Shown here one piece after another: positions 44,191 to 53,168 of a DNA stretch of 64,000 bases. The notes under the pieces were generated by a model. It saw only the letters and a list, made by a program, of their open reading frames with translations. It had not been told where the DNA came from and ran no database searches. Made by a program: the position numbers and the translations under genes. Origin of the DNA: Spirochaetaceae bacterium (GTDB lineage Bacteria; Spirochaetota; Leptospiria; Leptospirales; Leptonemataceae); the NCBI GenBank assembly GCA_002730875.1, contig PCBI01000012.1, forward strand, positions 1 through 64,000, in the 5' to 3' direction. The number at the start of each line of letters is the position of its first letter. The stretch's first letter is position 1.

Positions 44191-45137
44191 GCCTCTCCAT
44201 ATTGATACTGACCGAGAGCGGCACCGGTATCGGATTCGGCCATCGCGTCCGGATGGAGGCACTTCAGGACTATATGACCCTGCAGGGCGAACAGGTCAAT
44301 ATGGTCGTCTATGAGGCGCCAGACGAAAGTACAAATTGGATGAGCTTACCGGAGAAGTTTGCATCGCCGGCCGAATATGATGCGATACTTATTGATTCTT
44401 ACCTCTGTAGCGGAGATTGCTATCAATCGCTTTTCCAGGCGAATCCATGTCTTTTCGTGATGGACGATTTCAACCGATGCCACTATGCGGCCAGAGGAGT
44501 CATTAATGCGAACCTGTACTTTGAGGACATTGATTATTCCAATCAGACTGCACCAGTGTTCGGGGGGTTGAATTACACATTACTGCGTCCCCCGTTCTGG
44601 AAGCGCGATCAGACCAGTGCCCGGGTTCCCGGGAAGGTGCTGGTTACGTTGGGTGGCTCCGATTACCGTGATCTTTTACCCTCTATAGCCGAGATGGCTA
44701 AATCCTTTCCCGGCATGGTATTGGTTGTTCCTGAACCGAAAAAGAGGGACAAAGTGGAAAAATCAGCACCGGGAGTGAAAACGCTGGGTCGACTATCTGC
44801 GGAAGAAATGTATCTGGAACTCGCTTCAGCCGATGTTGTTGTGTCTGCATGTGGACAGACCTTGAATGAGTGTTTAGCTCTCGGCAAAAAAACTATTGGC
44901 ATCTGCATTGATCATGACCAGGAAAAAAATCGTGATTACTTCGTGCGAAATGGTTTTCTTCTCTCCTGCCACCAATGGGACCGACCCGACCTGACTAAGG
45001 TTCTGGCCGATGACCTGGCACATGCTCTTGGGCTATCCGAGGTGGAATTCGCAGACGGCATGCGAGGTCACTTCCCGATGATCAACCCGGTACGGAGCCT
45101 GGAGAACTACAGGAGATTATTCCTTTCCTGTCAATGA
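44187..45137 (+). CDS. pseG: UDP-2,4-diacetamido-2,4,6-trideoxy-altropyranose hydrolase
   Basis: A 316-residue GT-B-like hydrolase that removes UDP to supply PseI. The GIGFGHRVRM motif contains the catalytic His19, and GGSDYRDL, SACGQTLNECLALGK and the His-containing nucleotide loop match PseG. With pseC, pseH and pseI this gives four of the six canonical pseudaminic steps in module C; PseB is missing and the SpsF-like gene likely replaces PseF. ATGA overlaps at both ends. Confidence 0.92.
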   Translation: MSLSILILTESGTGIGFGHRVRMEALQDYMTLQGEQVNMVVYEAPDESTNWMSLPEKFASPAEYDAILIDSYLCSGDCYQSLFQANPCLFVMDDFNRCHYAARGVINANLYFEDIDYSNQTAPVFGGLNYTLLRPPFWKRDQTSARVPGKVLVTLGGSDYRDLLPSIAEMAKSFPGMVLVVPEPKKRDKVEKSAPGVKTLGRLSAEEMYLELASADVVVSACGQTLNECLALGKKTIGICIDHDQEKNRDYFVRNGFLLSCHQWDRPDLTKVLADDLAHALGLSEVEFADGMRGHFPMINPVRSLENYRRLFLSCQ

Positions 45138-46894
45138 AGAGATATCTGGTTACCACTTCCGATCGCCGACTCTGGAGGAGCGATGTAGCAGTGGCATTCT
45201 TGAGTGCTGGCTGCGTACCCTATGCTCGCCAGTCCGACCTTCAAGGAATAGATTACTTCTTCTTTCCTCCCTACGGTCTGGGACAAGAGCAGAAAGATAT
45301 AGACCATAAGTTGACGCGAAGTATTGAAGACTTCCTTTACTCTAATGCTTGTCCACTCCTGAATGAAGCTCTCGGTCTGAACCTGGATCGCAGGGGTTGG
45401 CAGATTGTAATGGGAAAATGGTTACGTCGTTTCTCGGACCTGATGATCAATCGAGTGAATACACTCAAAGCTGCCATTAAGACCGGAAAGTGTACTGATA
45501 TCGAGATCCTGGATATACCAGACCCCATGGCCAGCCGTGACTCATTGGAGTTTGTCTGGAACACCAACGACCCGGAATGGAATAATCGTCTCTATGGAAG
45601 AATCCTGGAATTGTCCGAAACATCCAGTCTGAATCTACACTACATTCCTTGTGAATCCGTTCGTGATACGATCCACTATTTCGCTCGGGGCAATGTGATC
45701 AAGAGAACGCTGAGGATTCTGCTTCAATGGATCCATCGATTGTTCAAATCCTTGCTATCCTCAAGAAGGGTGATGATGCTCAGCTCATACCTTTCGTCGC
45801 GATGGGAGACGGCTCTGAACGTTAAGCTCGGGCAGTTTCCGCTTCCTTACCGATCGCTTCTGGACTATCCCCACAAAGCGATTGACGGCGAATTACGGAC
45901 CCGACTGAGCGGCGCATTGGCGAAAGGGCAATCCAGAGATGATCTTGTACGTTTCATTGCCGCGAACCTCTTCTTTGAAGTGCTGCCCGCTTCTTTCCTC
46001 GAAGATAGCGAAGCAATTCAAGCGCGTCCCCGACGTAGCCCGTGGCCTGCCAGACCACGTATTATTTTTACGAGCAATGCATTTGATACCGACGAAGTGT
46101 TCAAGTGGTATGTGGCCAATCAGGTTGCCAGAGGCAGCAAGTACTTTGTGGGCCAGCACGGTAACAATTACGGTACTTTCCGGTATATGTACCATACGAA
46201 TGAGGAGCTCGTCAGCGATTGTTTTTTTACATGGGGATGGCAAGGTGACTTGAAGCAGCACAGGCCCGCTTTTATCTTTAAACGGCGCCCCACGCCCCCC
46301 CCTGACAGTCGTAGAGACGGAGATCTTGTATTGATGCAGCTTTCGCTTCCCAGCAGGTTTGAAACCTGGGACGTGGTGGCCGAGCACCAGAAATATTTTG
46401 ACGATCAGGTGGCATTCGTATCCGGCTTGAGCGCTCGAATCAAAGACCGGCTTATCATTCGATTGCATCGGGATTTCCGTTTCCACGAATGGGACGAATT
46501 GGATCGTTGGAGCGCTCTGGACCCCAATCTCCACCTGGATACTGGCGATGTGCCAGTGGATCAGATATTATTAAGGGGGCGTGTGATTGTACACAGTTAT
46601 GATTCAACCGGGATACTGGAAACCCTTTCCGCAAATATTCCTACCCTGGCTTTCTGGCAGAACGGATACGATCATCTCCAGGAGTCGGCCGTTAGCGATT
46701 ATCGCGAGCTGGAGCAAGTAGGCATCATTCACCTATCCGTACAATCTCTGCTGCACCACATAGAGAAGCATTGGGATGATCTGGAGGAGTGGTGGCGCTC
46801 TGAACCGGTGCAGAGTGCCAGAGGGTTTTTTTGCGACAAATACGCCAGGACCGTAGAAGGGCCCATCGCGCTACTAACGAAGAGCTTCCATTGA
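45134..46894 (+). CDS. LIC12162-family transferase (copy 2)
   Basis: A 586-residue protein of the same putative transferase family as the gene at 17688. The diagnostic stretch is FVGQHGNNYG, followed by CFFTWGW. The C-terminal part has RVIVHSYDSTGILETLSANIPTLAFW, matching a donor-binding lobe. An N-terminal 130-residue region with RRFSDLMINRVNTLKAA is also family-like. Being the last gene of the pseudaminic set, it is the natural candidate to transfer the module C sugar (inference). The 32-base gap after it marks a change of module. Confidence 0.85.
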   Translation: MKRYLVTTSDRRLWRSDVAVAFLSAGCVPYARQSDLQGIDYFFFPPYGLGQEQKDIDHKLTRSIEDFLYSNACPLLNEALGLNLDRRGWQIVMGKWLRRFSDLMINRVNTLKAAIKTGKCTDIEILDIPDPMASRDSLEFVWNTNDPEWNNRLYGRILELSETSSLNLHYIPCESVRDTIHYFARGNVIKRTLRILLQWIHRLFKSLLSSRRVMMLSSYLSSRWETALNVKLGQFPLPYRSLLDYPHKAIDGELRTRLSGALAKGQSRDDLVRFIAANLFFEVLPASFLEDSEAIQARPRRSPWPARPRIIFTSNAFDTDEVFKWYVANQVARGSKYFVGQHGNNYGTFRYMYHTNEELVSDCFFTWGWQGDLKQHRPAFIFKRRPTPPPDSRRDGDLVLMQLSLPSRFETWDVVAEHQKYFDDQVAFVSGLSARIKDRLIIRLHRDFRFHEWDELDRWSALDPNLHLDTGDVPVDQILLRGRVIVHSYDSTGILETLSANIPTLAFWQNGYDHLQESAVSDYRELEQVGIIHLSVQSLLHHIEKHWDDLEEWWRSEPVQSARGFFCDKYARTVEGPIALLTKSFH

Positions 46895-46926
46895 AGACAT
46901 ATTGATCAGGGCCCGGAGGATAGGAC

Positions 46927-48207
46927 TTGCGTTGCATTTTTGTTGATAATCATTTTCGCGGTGGCGTGGACTCGTTTCTGATCAACCTTCTTACCGAGTG
47001 GCCGCAGGAAGACGGCCCCATCACTCTGATTTCGAATGCCACCAACCCAGCACTTGAAGCTTACAGGAGAATCCCTAACTCCGGAGTTCTAATAAGAACC
47101 TACAGGACGCTCGTCACTCGTAGAAGCCCGTTCGTTTTCCATTCTTCAGCCACGTCTCTTCTTTGGCCGCTAATGTTTATAGCGAGAGTTGTCCGTCGTA
47201 TCGGTCTTGGTTTGATAATGCCTTATTATCTGTTTCGCATCAGGTTCATCCTTCGGAAGTGCCAGTGCAACAGGCTTCTGGTAGTGAACGGCGGCTATCC
47301 GGGGAGCTATTTGGCCAGGGTAGCCACTCTGGAGAGTTTGCGTCAATCCATCCCTACAATCCACAATTTTCATTCCCATGCGGTGCCATTGAAATCCTAT
47401 CAACGAATGGAGGCTACGATTGATGGCCGCTTTGCTCGCTCCGATTTGACCTTTGTTACCGTCTCCAGGAGTTGCGCGAAGTCTTTGCGAAAGCGTATCC
47501 CAACATTGAGTGCCGACCGAGTTGGGGTCATTCCGAATGGAGTTCTTCCGCCTACAGGTGCCCCGGCGGCCGGACGGCGCGACGCACTGAGTCCCGGGGG
47601 AAGCGGCCATCCGAAAAAAGATAGCAACCTCCCGAGATTACCGGTTGAGCCATTCTTTCTGATGTTGGCCACCTATCATGCAATCAAGGGCCATGACACG
47701 CTGATCCGGGCTTTCTCCGGTCTGCGTCGCCAGTACCCTCAGGTACGCCTGATCATGTGTGGTGATGGATCGGAACTGGATCGACGCCGAATAGAAGCTC
47801 TGATCAGCGAAAACGGTGTCGAAGACTATGCGGAGCTCTGGCCCTTTGTTGAAGACAAGGAAAGTCTAATACGAGAAGCGGTCGCCCTTGTCCTGCCATC
47901 AAGGGCTCAGGAGTCATTCGGATTGGTTTTGGTTGAGGCAATGGCGCTCGGTGTTCCCATTATTGCGAGTTCAGCGGGCGGAATCCCGGAAGTGTTCCAG
48001 TCGGGAGTGCAGGGGTTTCTGTTTGAACCTGGTGACTCTGAATCCTTGTCCATCCATATGCAAGCCTTGCTTGCCGACAAAGGACTACGGCGAAAGATGG
48101 CTCAGGAAGGAAAGAAACTATACAAACAAGAGTACACCGCTTCTAGAATGGCGAATCGATACGCGGAGTTGCTAAGAGAGGGCTCCCAATTGAAGGCTGC
48201 GAAATGA
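46927..48207 (+). CDS. GT4-family glycosyltransferase with a long interdomain linker
   Basis: A 426-residue GT-B retaining glycosyltransferase. The C-terminal half carries the GT4 signature ESFGLVLVEAMALGVPIIASSAGGIPEV with the two Glu residues, and MLATYHAIKGHDTLI. Unusually, about 35 residues of Pro/Gly/Arg-rich linker (PPTGAPAAGRR through NLPRLPVEP) separate the two lobes. It starts at TTG 46927 behind a strong GGAGG at 46915-46919; no ATG matches the conserved N-terminus. It overlaps the following methyltransferase by ATGA. Confidence 0.85.
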   Translation: MRCIFVDNHFRGGVDSFLINLLTEWPQEDGPITLISNATNPALEAYRRIPNSGVLIRTYRTLVTRRSPFVFHSSATSLLWPLMFIARVVRRIGLGLIMPYYLFRIRFILRKCQCNRLLVVNGGYPGSYLARVATLESLRQSIPTIHNFHSHAVPLKSYQRMEATIDGRFARSDLTFVTVSRSCAKSLRKRIPTLSADRVGVIPNGVLPPTGAPAAGRRDALSPGGSGHPKKDSNLPRLPVEPFFLMLATYHAIKGHDTLIRAFSGLRRQYPQVRLIMCGDGSELDRRRIEALISENGVEDYAELWPFVEDKESLIREAVALVLPSRAQESFGLVLVEAMALGVPIIASSAGGIPEVFQSGVQGFLFEPGDSESLSIHMQALLADKGLRRKMAQEGKKLYKQEYTASRMANRYAELLREGSQLKAAK

Positions 48208-48893
48208 CTGTCTGGGGAAAATCATACAATGGCATACCGATAAAATCGGACTACCGAGTGCACGATCAAGTAGTACGAATTCTTAAAGCGGGACCGAGCA
48301 TTGGCGAATTGCTGGATATTGCGACAGGTAAAGGCGCTCTGGCAGCTCGTCTCAAAGATGAATGCGAGGTGGCACAGATCGATATAAACGATTTTGCCGG
48401 AGAGGCGATTATAGACCTTCAACGGAAGCACTTCTCTCAGGATCTGAACATGGACTTTGGGAGGACCCTGGGCCGTTATGATGCGGTGGTGGCAGTAGAG
48501 ATTCTGGAGCATTTGGAGAACCCGTGGCATTTCCTCCGCAATCTCAGCGCGATACTAAAGCCTGGCGCTACGGCTATCATATCTACTCCGAATACAGACT
48601 CTTTTCTGGATCGCCTCTGGGTCTTCATCCACGGTTATCCTTTCTATTTTGGTGAAGCCGGCTATGAGAATTCTGACGGACACATTACTATGATTCCAGA
48701 CTGGTTGATTCGAAAGATTGCGAAAGAAGCGGGATTAGAGGTGATAGACCGCACAGCGGTTTCCACTGGGCCGCATTTTGGGCGTCGCATGCGATTGCTT
48801 TCTTTGCTGCTTTGGCCGATCTATGCTCTGCTGGGAAAAGAGAAAAACAATCGCTCCATCAACATCTATAAGTTCAAAAAAAGGACGCAATGA
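48204..48893 (+). CDS. Class I SAM-dependent methyltransferase
   Basis: A 229-residue methyltransferase with motif I LLDIATGKGALAARL near residue 37 and VVAVEILEHLENPWHFLR, typical of Methyltransf_23-type enzymes associated with polysaccharide loci. A hydrophobic stretch near residue 205 (LLSLLLWPIYALLG) may touch the membrane, which suggests action on a lipid-linked glycan. ATGA overlaps bind it to the upstream glycosyltransferase and the downstream rfbF, so it may methylate the CDP-sugar residue or the growing chain. Confidence 0.85.
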   Translation: MTVWGKSYNGIPIKSDYRVHDQVVRILKAGPSIGELLDIATGKGALAARLKDECEVAQIDINDFAGEAIIDLQRKHFSQDLNMDFGRTLGRYDAVVAVEILEHLENPWHFLRNLSAILKPGATAIISTPNTDSFLDRLWVFIHGYPFYFGEAGYENSDGHITMIPDWLIRKIAKEAGLEVIDRTAVSTGPHFGRRMRLLSLLLWPIYALLGKEKNNRSINIYKFKKRTQ

Positions 48894-49666
48894 GTACGAA
48901 GGCAGTAATCTTATGCGGTGGGTTGGGCACACGCCTTAGCGAAGAAACCGCAATCAAGCCCAAACCAATGGTGGAAATAGGCGGCAGACCTATTCTCTGG
49001 CACATTATGAAGATCTACGACCGTGCTGGTGTCCGGGACTTTCTCCTTACTTTGGGCTACAAGGGCGAAGTCATCAAAGACTATTTTCTGAATTATCACG
49101 CCCGCCAGAGCAATATTACTGTGGGACTTTCGAGCGGCGATATTCAATATTCGAATCCTATGGTCGAAGACTGGACCGTGTCTTGCATCGACACTGGACT
49201 ATACACTATGACAGGAGGCCGGCTCCTTCGACTGAAGCCATATCTCCAGGACGAAGCGTACTTCTGCCTGACGTACGGGGACGGGGTTTCGAATGTCGAC
49301 ATAAAAAAGCTTTTGGATTTTCATCGGTCCCACGGAAAGATTGCCACGGTAACTGCCGTGAGACCACCGGTTCGATTCGGCGAACTCCAGTTGGAAGGCG
49401 ATTCTGTGCGGGAGTTTCAAGAGAAGCCTCAGGCTGGCGAAGGCTGGATTAACGGGGGATTCTTTGTCTTCTCTCCCCGTGTCTTTGACTTCCTGGACAG
49501 CGATGAGACTCTACTGGAGCGTTCGCCGATGGAAAAACTAGCCGTCAATGGTGAGTTGATGGCTTACAAACATTCGGGATTCTGGCAATGCATGGACACA
49601 TTACGAGATAAGCAGTCGCTGGAAAAACTCTGGGATTCTGGAAATCCTCCCTGGCACGGCCAGTGA
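48890..49666 (+). CDS. rfbF: Glucose-1-phosphate cytidylyltransferase
   Basis: A 258-residue enzyme making CDP-glucose from CTP and glucose-1-phosphate. ILCGGLGTRLSEET and KPKPMVEIGGRPILWHIMKIY are diagnostic, as are LTYGDGVSNVDI and the C-terminal FWQCMDTLRDK. Family length is normal. It begins the CDP-6-deoxyhexose set completed by rfbG, an RmlC-like epimerase and an SDR. Confidence 0.96.
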   Translation: MSTKAVILCGGLGTRLSEETAIKPKPMVEIGGRPILWHIMKIYDRAGVRDFLLTLGYKGEVIKDYFLNYHARQSNITVGLSSGDIQYSNPMVEDWTVSCIDTGLYTMTGGRLLRLKPYLQDEAYFCLTYGDGVSNVDIKKLLDFHRSHGKIATVTAVRPPVRFGELQLEGDSVREFQEKPQAGEGWINGGFFVFSPRVFDFLDSDETLLERSPMEKLAVNGELMAYKHSGFWQCMDTLRDKQSLEKLWDSGNPPWHGQ

Positions 49667-49722
49667 CTCGGGTAGGGTTCAGCCAGTTTCGCGCAGAAAG
49701 CAGGGTACTATTAGATTAGCCT

Positions 49723-50814
49723 ATGTTCTCAGACTACTATCAGGGAAAGCGAATCCTCGTTACGGGGCACACTGGCTTTAAGGGCTCATGGCTTACTGCA
49801 TGGTTGCGAGATCTGGGCGCAGAAGTAGCGGGCTTTTCGGATGCGATTCCCACTGATCCCAACCATTTTGAACTCTTGAACACGGGGAAGGAGATCCGGG
49901 ATTATCGCGGCGACGTACGGGATTACGAGACCTTCCGTGATACAATTAAGGAATTTAAGCCAGAAATAGTATTTCATTTAGCGGCCCAGTCTTTGGTGAA
50001 AAAGTCATACCAGGACCCGAGAAACACTTTTGAAGTTAACGTCATGGGGATGGTCAATCTGTTAACTCTTGTCCGAGAGTGTGACTTTATAAAAAGTCTG
50101 GTTCTGATAACCAGCGATAAAGCGTACCAGAATGTAGAATGGTGTTTTGGCTACAGGGAAACGGACACGCTGGCGGGTGAAGATCCTTACAGCGCTTCAA
50201 AGAGTTGCGCCGACATTGTGGCAACATCCTATTACCGATCTTTCCTGGAAGGTACTGACGTTACACTCGGGATAGCCCGGGCCGGCAACGTCATAGGCGG
50301 GGGAGATTGGGCGGCCGACAGAATTATCCCGGATTGTGTCCGTGCCTGGTCCGCCGGCGATACGGTGGAGATCAGGAGCCCTATGTCCACCCGGCCCTGG
50401 CAACATGTTCTGGAGCCGCTCAGTGGTTATCTAGCGCTGGGCCAACATTTGTCCGTCAGTCCAGGGGCCGTAAACGGAGAGGCCTTCAACTTTGGGCCGG
50501 ATGCGAACGTAAATCAAACCGTCCTTCAATTGTTGGAGGAGGTGAGTCGACTCTGGCCCGAGGCATCCTGGAAAATCGCGCAAGGGGCGGCAAACGCCGG
50601 AAAGGAAGCCAACCTGTTGAAACTCTCCTGCGATAAGGCTTTGTTCTACCTTAACTGGAAACCCGTTCTGGCGTTTCAGGAAACCATAGAGTATACGGTT
50701 GATTGGTACCGGAACTGGCTTCGCGATCCAGGCCAGGTTTCGGCCTTGACGGCCAATCAGATTGCTCTGTATGCGGAACGTGCGAAGGAAAGGAACCTTG
50801 CATGGATCCAATAG
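49723..50814 (+). CDS. rfbG: CDP-glucose 4,6-dehydratase
   Basis: A 363-residue extended SDR producing CDP-4-keto-6-deoxy-D-glucose. NAD motif GHTGFKGSW near residue 13, HLAAQSLVKKSYQDP, ITSDKAY with catalytic Thr/Ser, and YSASKSCAD carrying the Tyr-x-x-x-Lys pair. RAGNVIGGGDWA is typical of RfbG/DdhB. ATG 49723 lies 56 bases after rfbF. The 3' end overlaps the epimerase-like gene by 13 bases. Confidence 0.96.
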   Translation: MFSDYYQGKRILVTGHTGFKGSWLTAWLRDLGAEVAGFSDAIPTDPNHFELLNTGKEIRDYRGDVRDYETFRDTIKEFKPEIVFHLAAQSLVKKSYQDPRNTFEVNVMGMVNLLTLVRECDFIKSLVLITSDKAYQNVEWCFGYRETDTLAGEDPYSASKSCADIVATSYYRSFLEGTDVTLGIARAGNVIGGGDWAADRIIPDCVRAWSAGDTVEIRSPMSTRPWQHVLEPLSGYLALGQHLSVSPGAVNGEAFNFGPDANVNQTVLQLLEEVSRLWPEASWKIAQGAANAGKEANLLKLSCDKALFYLNWKPVLAFQETIEYTVDWYRNWLRDPGQVSALTANQIALYAERAKERNLAWIQ

Positions 50815-51269
50815 TCAATCCCGCAATCGATGGGGTCCATCTGACTCCACTGGCCGAGATAGAGACCCCCGAAGGGGCTGTGCTCCATTTTGTGCGAGGC
50901 ATGGAGGCTATTGGTTCCTTCGGAGAGGTCTATTTTTCCGAGGTTCACCCCGGTGTCGTTAAAGCGTGGAAGTTGCATAAAAGGCAGAAACAGAACTTTT
51001 GCGTGCCGGTGGGTCGGATCTTTCTGGTCCTCTACGACGATAGACATGATTCTCCCACTAGAGGCACCATCTCTCAGTTATCGCTGGGTCGCCCTGACGC
51101 TTATTGCAGGCTTACCATCCCACACGGGATCTGGTATGGTTTTAAAGGCAGTGCACCAGCTACCAGTCTGATTTGCAATGTAACCGATATTCCCCACGAT
51201 CCAGCCGAAGCGGTAAAAATGCCAATTCATGGATCCAGTATCCCCTTTAATTGGGATCAGAGTTCCTGA
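50802..51269 (+). CDS. RmlC-like dTDP/CDP-4-keto-sugar 3,5-epimerase family protein
   Basis: A 155-residue cupin. KAWKLHKRQKQNFCVPVGRIFLVLYDD carries the His expected as catalytic base and the Arg/Lys phosphate ligands, and HGIWYGFKG is in the position of the conserved Tyr strand. This subgroup accompanies rfbF-rfbG in other clusters and probably epimerises CDP-4-keto-6-deoxyglucose at C3 and/or C5. ATG 50802 lies inside the end of rfbG; the longer in-frame version is not natural. It is shorter than RmlC (about 180 aa). Confidence 0.85.
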   Translation: MDPIVNPAIDGVHLTPLAEIETPEGAVLHFVRGMEAIGSFGEVYFSEVHPGVVKAWKLHKRQKQNFCVPVGRIFLVLYDDRHDSPTRGTISQLSLGRPDAYCRLTIPHGIWYGFKGSAPATSLICNVTDIPHDPAEAVKMPIHGSSIPFNWDQSS

Positions 51270-51278
51270 GTTCAAGCC

Positions 51279-52217
51279 ATGCGAATTCTGGTAACGGGCG
51301 CAAGCGGATACATCGCCGGCAGATTGTTGGAGTACTTGAACGCCACAACATCTGCAACTCTCGTGGCGGCTAGTCGAAAACCGAAACAGACTACGGGTGC
51401 CCACAATACAATGGTGGACCTGGATTACTCGAGCTTGAAGAGCTTGCGCGAAGCTTGCCAGGGTGTCGAAGTGATCATCCATTTGGCAGGAACCGACGCC
51501 CGGAGCTCTGCGGCTGATCCTGCCGGAGCGTTTCAGGTCAACGCTGTCAACACTGGCCGATTGATTGAAGCCGCCGTAGCCGAAAAGGTTTCGCGGTTCC
51601 TGTACCTTTCAACATTTCATGTCTACGGGAGCCATCAGGGGCCGATAATCAGGGAGGGCGACTGCCTCAGGAATTCCCATCCCTATGCAGCATCGCACCG
51701 GGCTGGCGAGGAAATACTGGGACGATACCTTGAAGAAGGTTCTATCGGGGGATGCTCCGTGCGCCTGTCGAATTCGTTTGGGCTACCCGCGAATGAATCA
51801 AGCTCCTGTTGGACTCTGGTTGCCAACGATCTGGCGCGCCAAATAGCGCTGAACGGAAAGATGGAAATCCAGTCCGATGGCAGTCCCCTGCGAGACATTA
51901 TTCCGATGACGGAAGTATGTAGAGCCTTGCGTTTCCTTGCTTTCTTCGATGGGAGATTATCGGAACCTGCTCTTAACCTGGGTAGCGGTAAGACTTTGAT
52001 GATCCGTGAAATAGCGGAAATGATTGGCGCGCGCTTCAAAAACAAAACAGAACTTGAGCCGATCTTTCACTACGCCAGGGAAGGACCCAAATCCATACCC
52101 AAGAGGTTTATTTTTTCCCTGGAAAAGCTGGAGTCTCTAGGTTTTCAACCATCTCCCGACTTTGGTACGGAGATCGATCGAGTACTCGATAAGTTTTTGG
52201 TGGATACCCACGAATGA
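51279..52217 (+). CDS. SDR nucleotide-sugar reductase/epimerase with YxxxH active site
   Basis: A 312-residue extended SDR. NAD motif GASGYIAGR (7-15), LYLSTFHVYGS, and in place of Tyr-x-x-x-Lys it has Tyr136-Ala-Ala-Ser-His140 followed by RAGEE. Downstream RDIIPMTEVCRAL and LNLGSGKTL are ordinary. By position it should perform the 4-reduction that completes a CDP-6-deoxyhexose. Replacement of the nearly invariant Lys may change chemistry or mark a specialised subgroup. ATGA overlap with the next gene. Confidence 0.8.
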   Translation: MRILVTGASGYIAGRLLEYLNATTSATLVAASRKPKQTTGAHNTMVDLDYSSLKSLREACQGVEVIIHLAGTDARSSAADPAGAFQVNAVNTGRLIEAAVAEKVSRFLYLSTFHVYGSHQGPIIREGDCLRNSHPYAASHRAGEEILGRYLEEGSIGGCSVRLSNSFGLPANESSSCWTLVANDLARQIALNGKMEIQSDGSPLRDIIPMTEVCRALRFLAFFDGRLSEPALNLGSGKTLMIREIAEMIGARFKNKTELEPIFHYAREGPKSIPKRFIFSLEKLESLGFQPSPDFGTEIDRVLDKFLVDTHE

Positions 52218-53092
52218 CTCAGACCAATCCTACTGTTTCCGTAATCATTCCTACCTACAATCGGGCCGCGGATCTGCAGCGTGCTATGGAGAGCGTTACG
52301 AACCAAACCTATTCGGATTGGGAACTGATCGTCGTGGACAACCATTCGTCCGACAACACGGAACAGGTTGTGGAATCGTTCCAGGGCTTTCGGGTTCGTT
52401 TCGAAAGAATTCGAAATAACGGAATCATTGCCGCTTCCAGGAACCGGGGAATGGCCCTCAGCAAGGGTAAGTATCTGGCCTTCCTGGATTCCGACGACTG
52501 GTGGCGACCCACAAAGCTAGAGAAAGCGGTTGCGACCCTTGAACGAGGTGTGGACGTTGTCTACCACCCTCTCCTGATTGCTTCACCCGAAAAGAGGCCC
52601 TTTTACAAGCGAAAGACCCGGGCGCGAAAGTTGAAATCTCCGGTATTCAGAGATCTCCTGGTGAACGGTAACCCAATGCCGAATTCATCAGTAGTAGTGC
52701 GAAAAGATCTGGCTGATAGAGTGGGTCCCATTAGTGAGGACCCTGACCATCGATCCTGGGAAGACTATGATTATTGGATGCGGTTGGCCAGGGTTTCAGA
52801 TCGATTCCAATCTCTAGTTTCTCCTCTCGGGCACTACTGGCTGGGAGAGGGCAATACCTCGAATGATCAGAATACCTTAAAAAACCTTGAGCGTTTTCTG
52901 GAAAAGTATCGCACAGATATTGAAGAGAGTTGCGGGGGACTCGAACCCTGCTGGGTAGTCTATACAAGACATCGTCTGGGGCAACGAGCTATGACTCTGG
53001 GGACACTATTTAGAAGGAATACCGGATGCTCACCAGCCATGCGATTCAGGATGCTCATGGTCCTTCTTGGTCGAAAATTGGGCCTTAACTGA
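52214..53092 (+). CDS. GT2-family glycosyltransferase
   Basis: A 292-residue inverting GT-A transferase. VSVIIPTYNRAADLQRAM at the N-terminus, VVDNHSSDNT, ASRNRGMALSKGKYLAFLDSDD with the metal-binding DSD, and later EDYDYWMRL with the acidic catalytic segment. No membrane segment, so it acts at the cytoplasmic face. Placed directly after the CDP-sugar genes, it may use that donor (inference). Confidence 0.92.
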   Translation: MTQTNPTVSVIIPTYNRAADLQRAMESVTNQTYSDWELIVVDNHSSDNTEQVVESFQGFRVRFERIRNNGIIAASRNRGMALSKGKYLAFLDSDDWWRPTKLEKAVATLERGVDVVYHPLLIASPEKRPFYKRKTRARKLKSPVFRDLLVNGNPMPNSSVVVRKDLADRVGPISEDPDHRSWEDYDYWMRLARVSDRFQSLVSPLGHYWLGEGNTSNDQNTLKNLERFLEKYRTDIEESCGGLEPCWVVYTRHRLGQRAMTLGTLFRRNTGCSPAMRFRMLMVLLGRKLGLN

Positions 53093-53168
53093 TCTATATA
53101 CAGCTTTTTACTATATGAGCGATCGGTCGGGAAAGACTCATTCCTGGCGAAGGGCCGCCAATCAACAG

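Noticed and set aside
53067..53168. N-terminal extension of the GT4 gene
   Set aside because: Overlaps the end of the GT2 gene and lacks family similarity; ATG 53169 begins the conserved strand.
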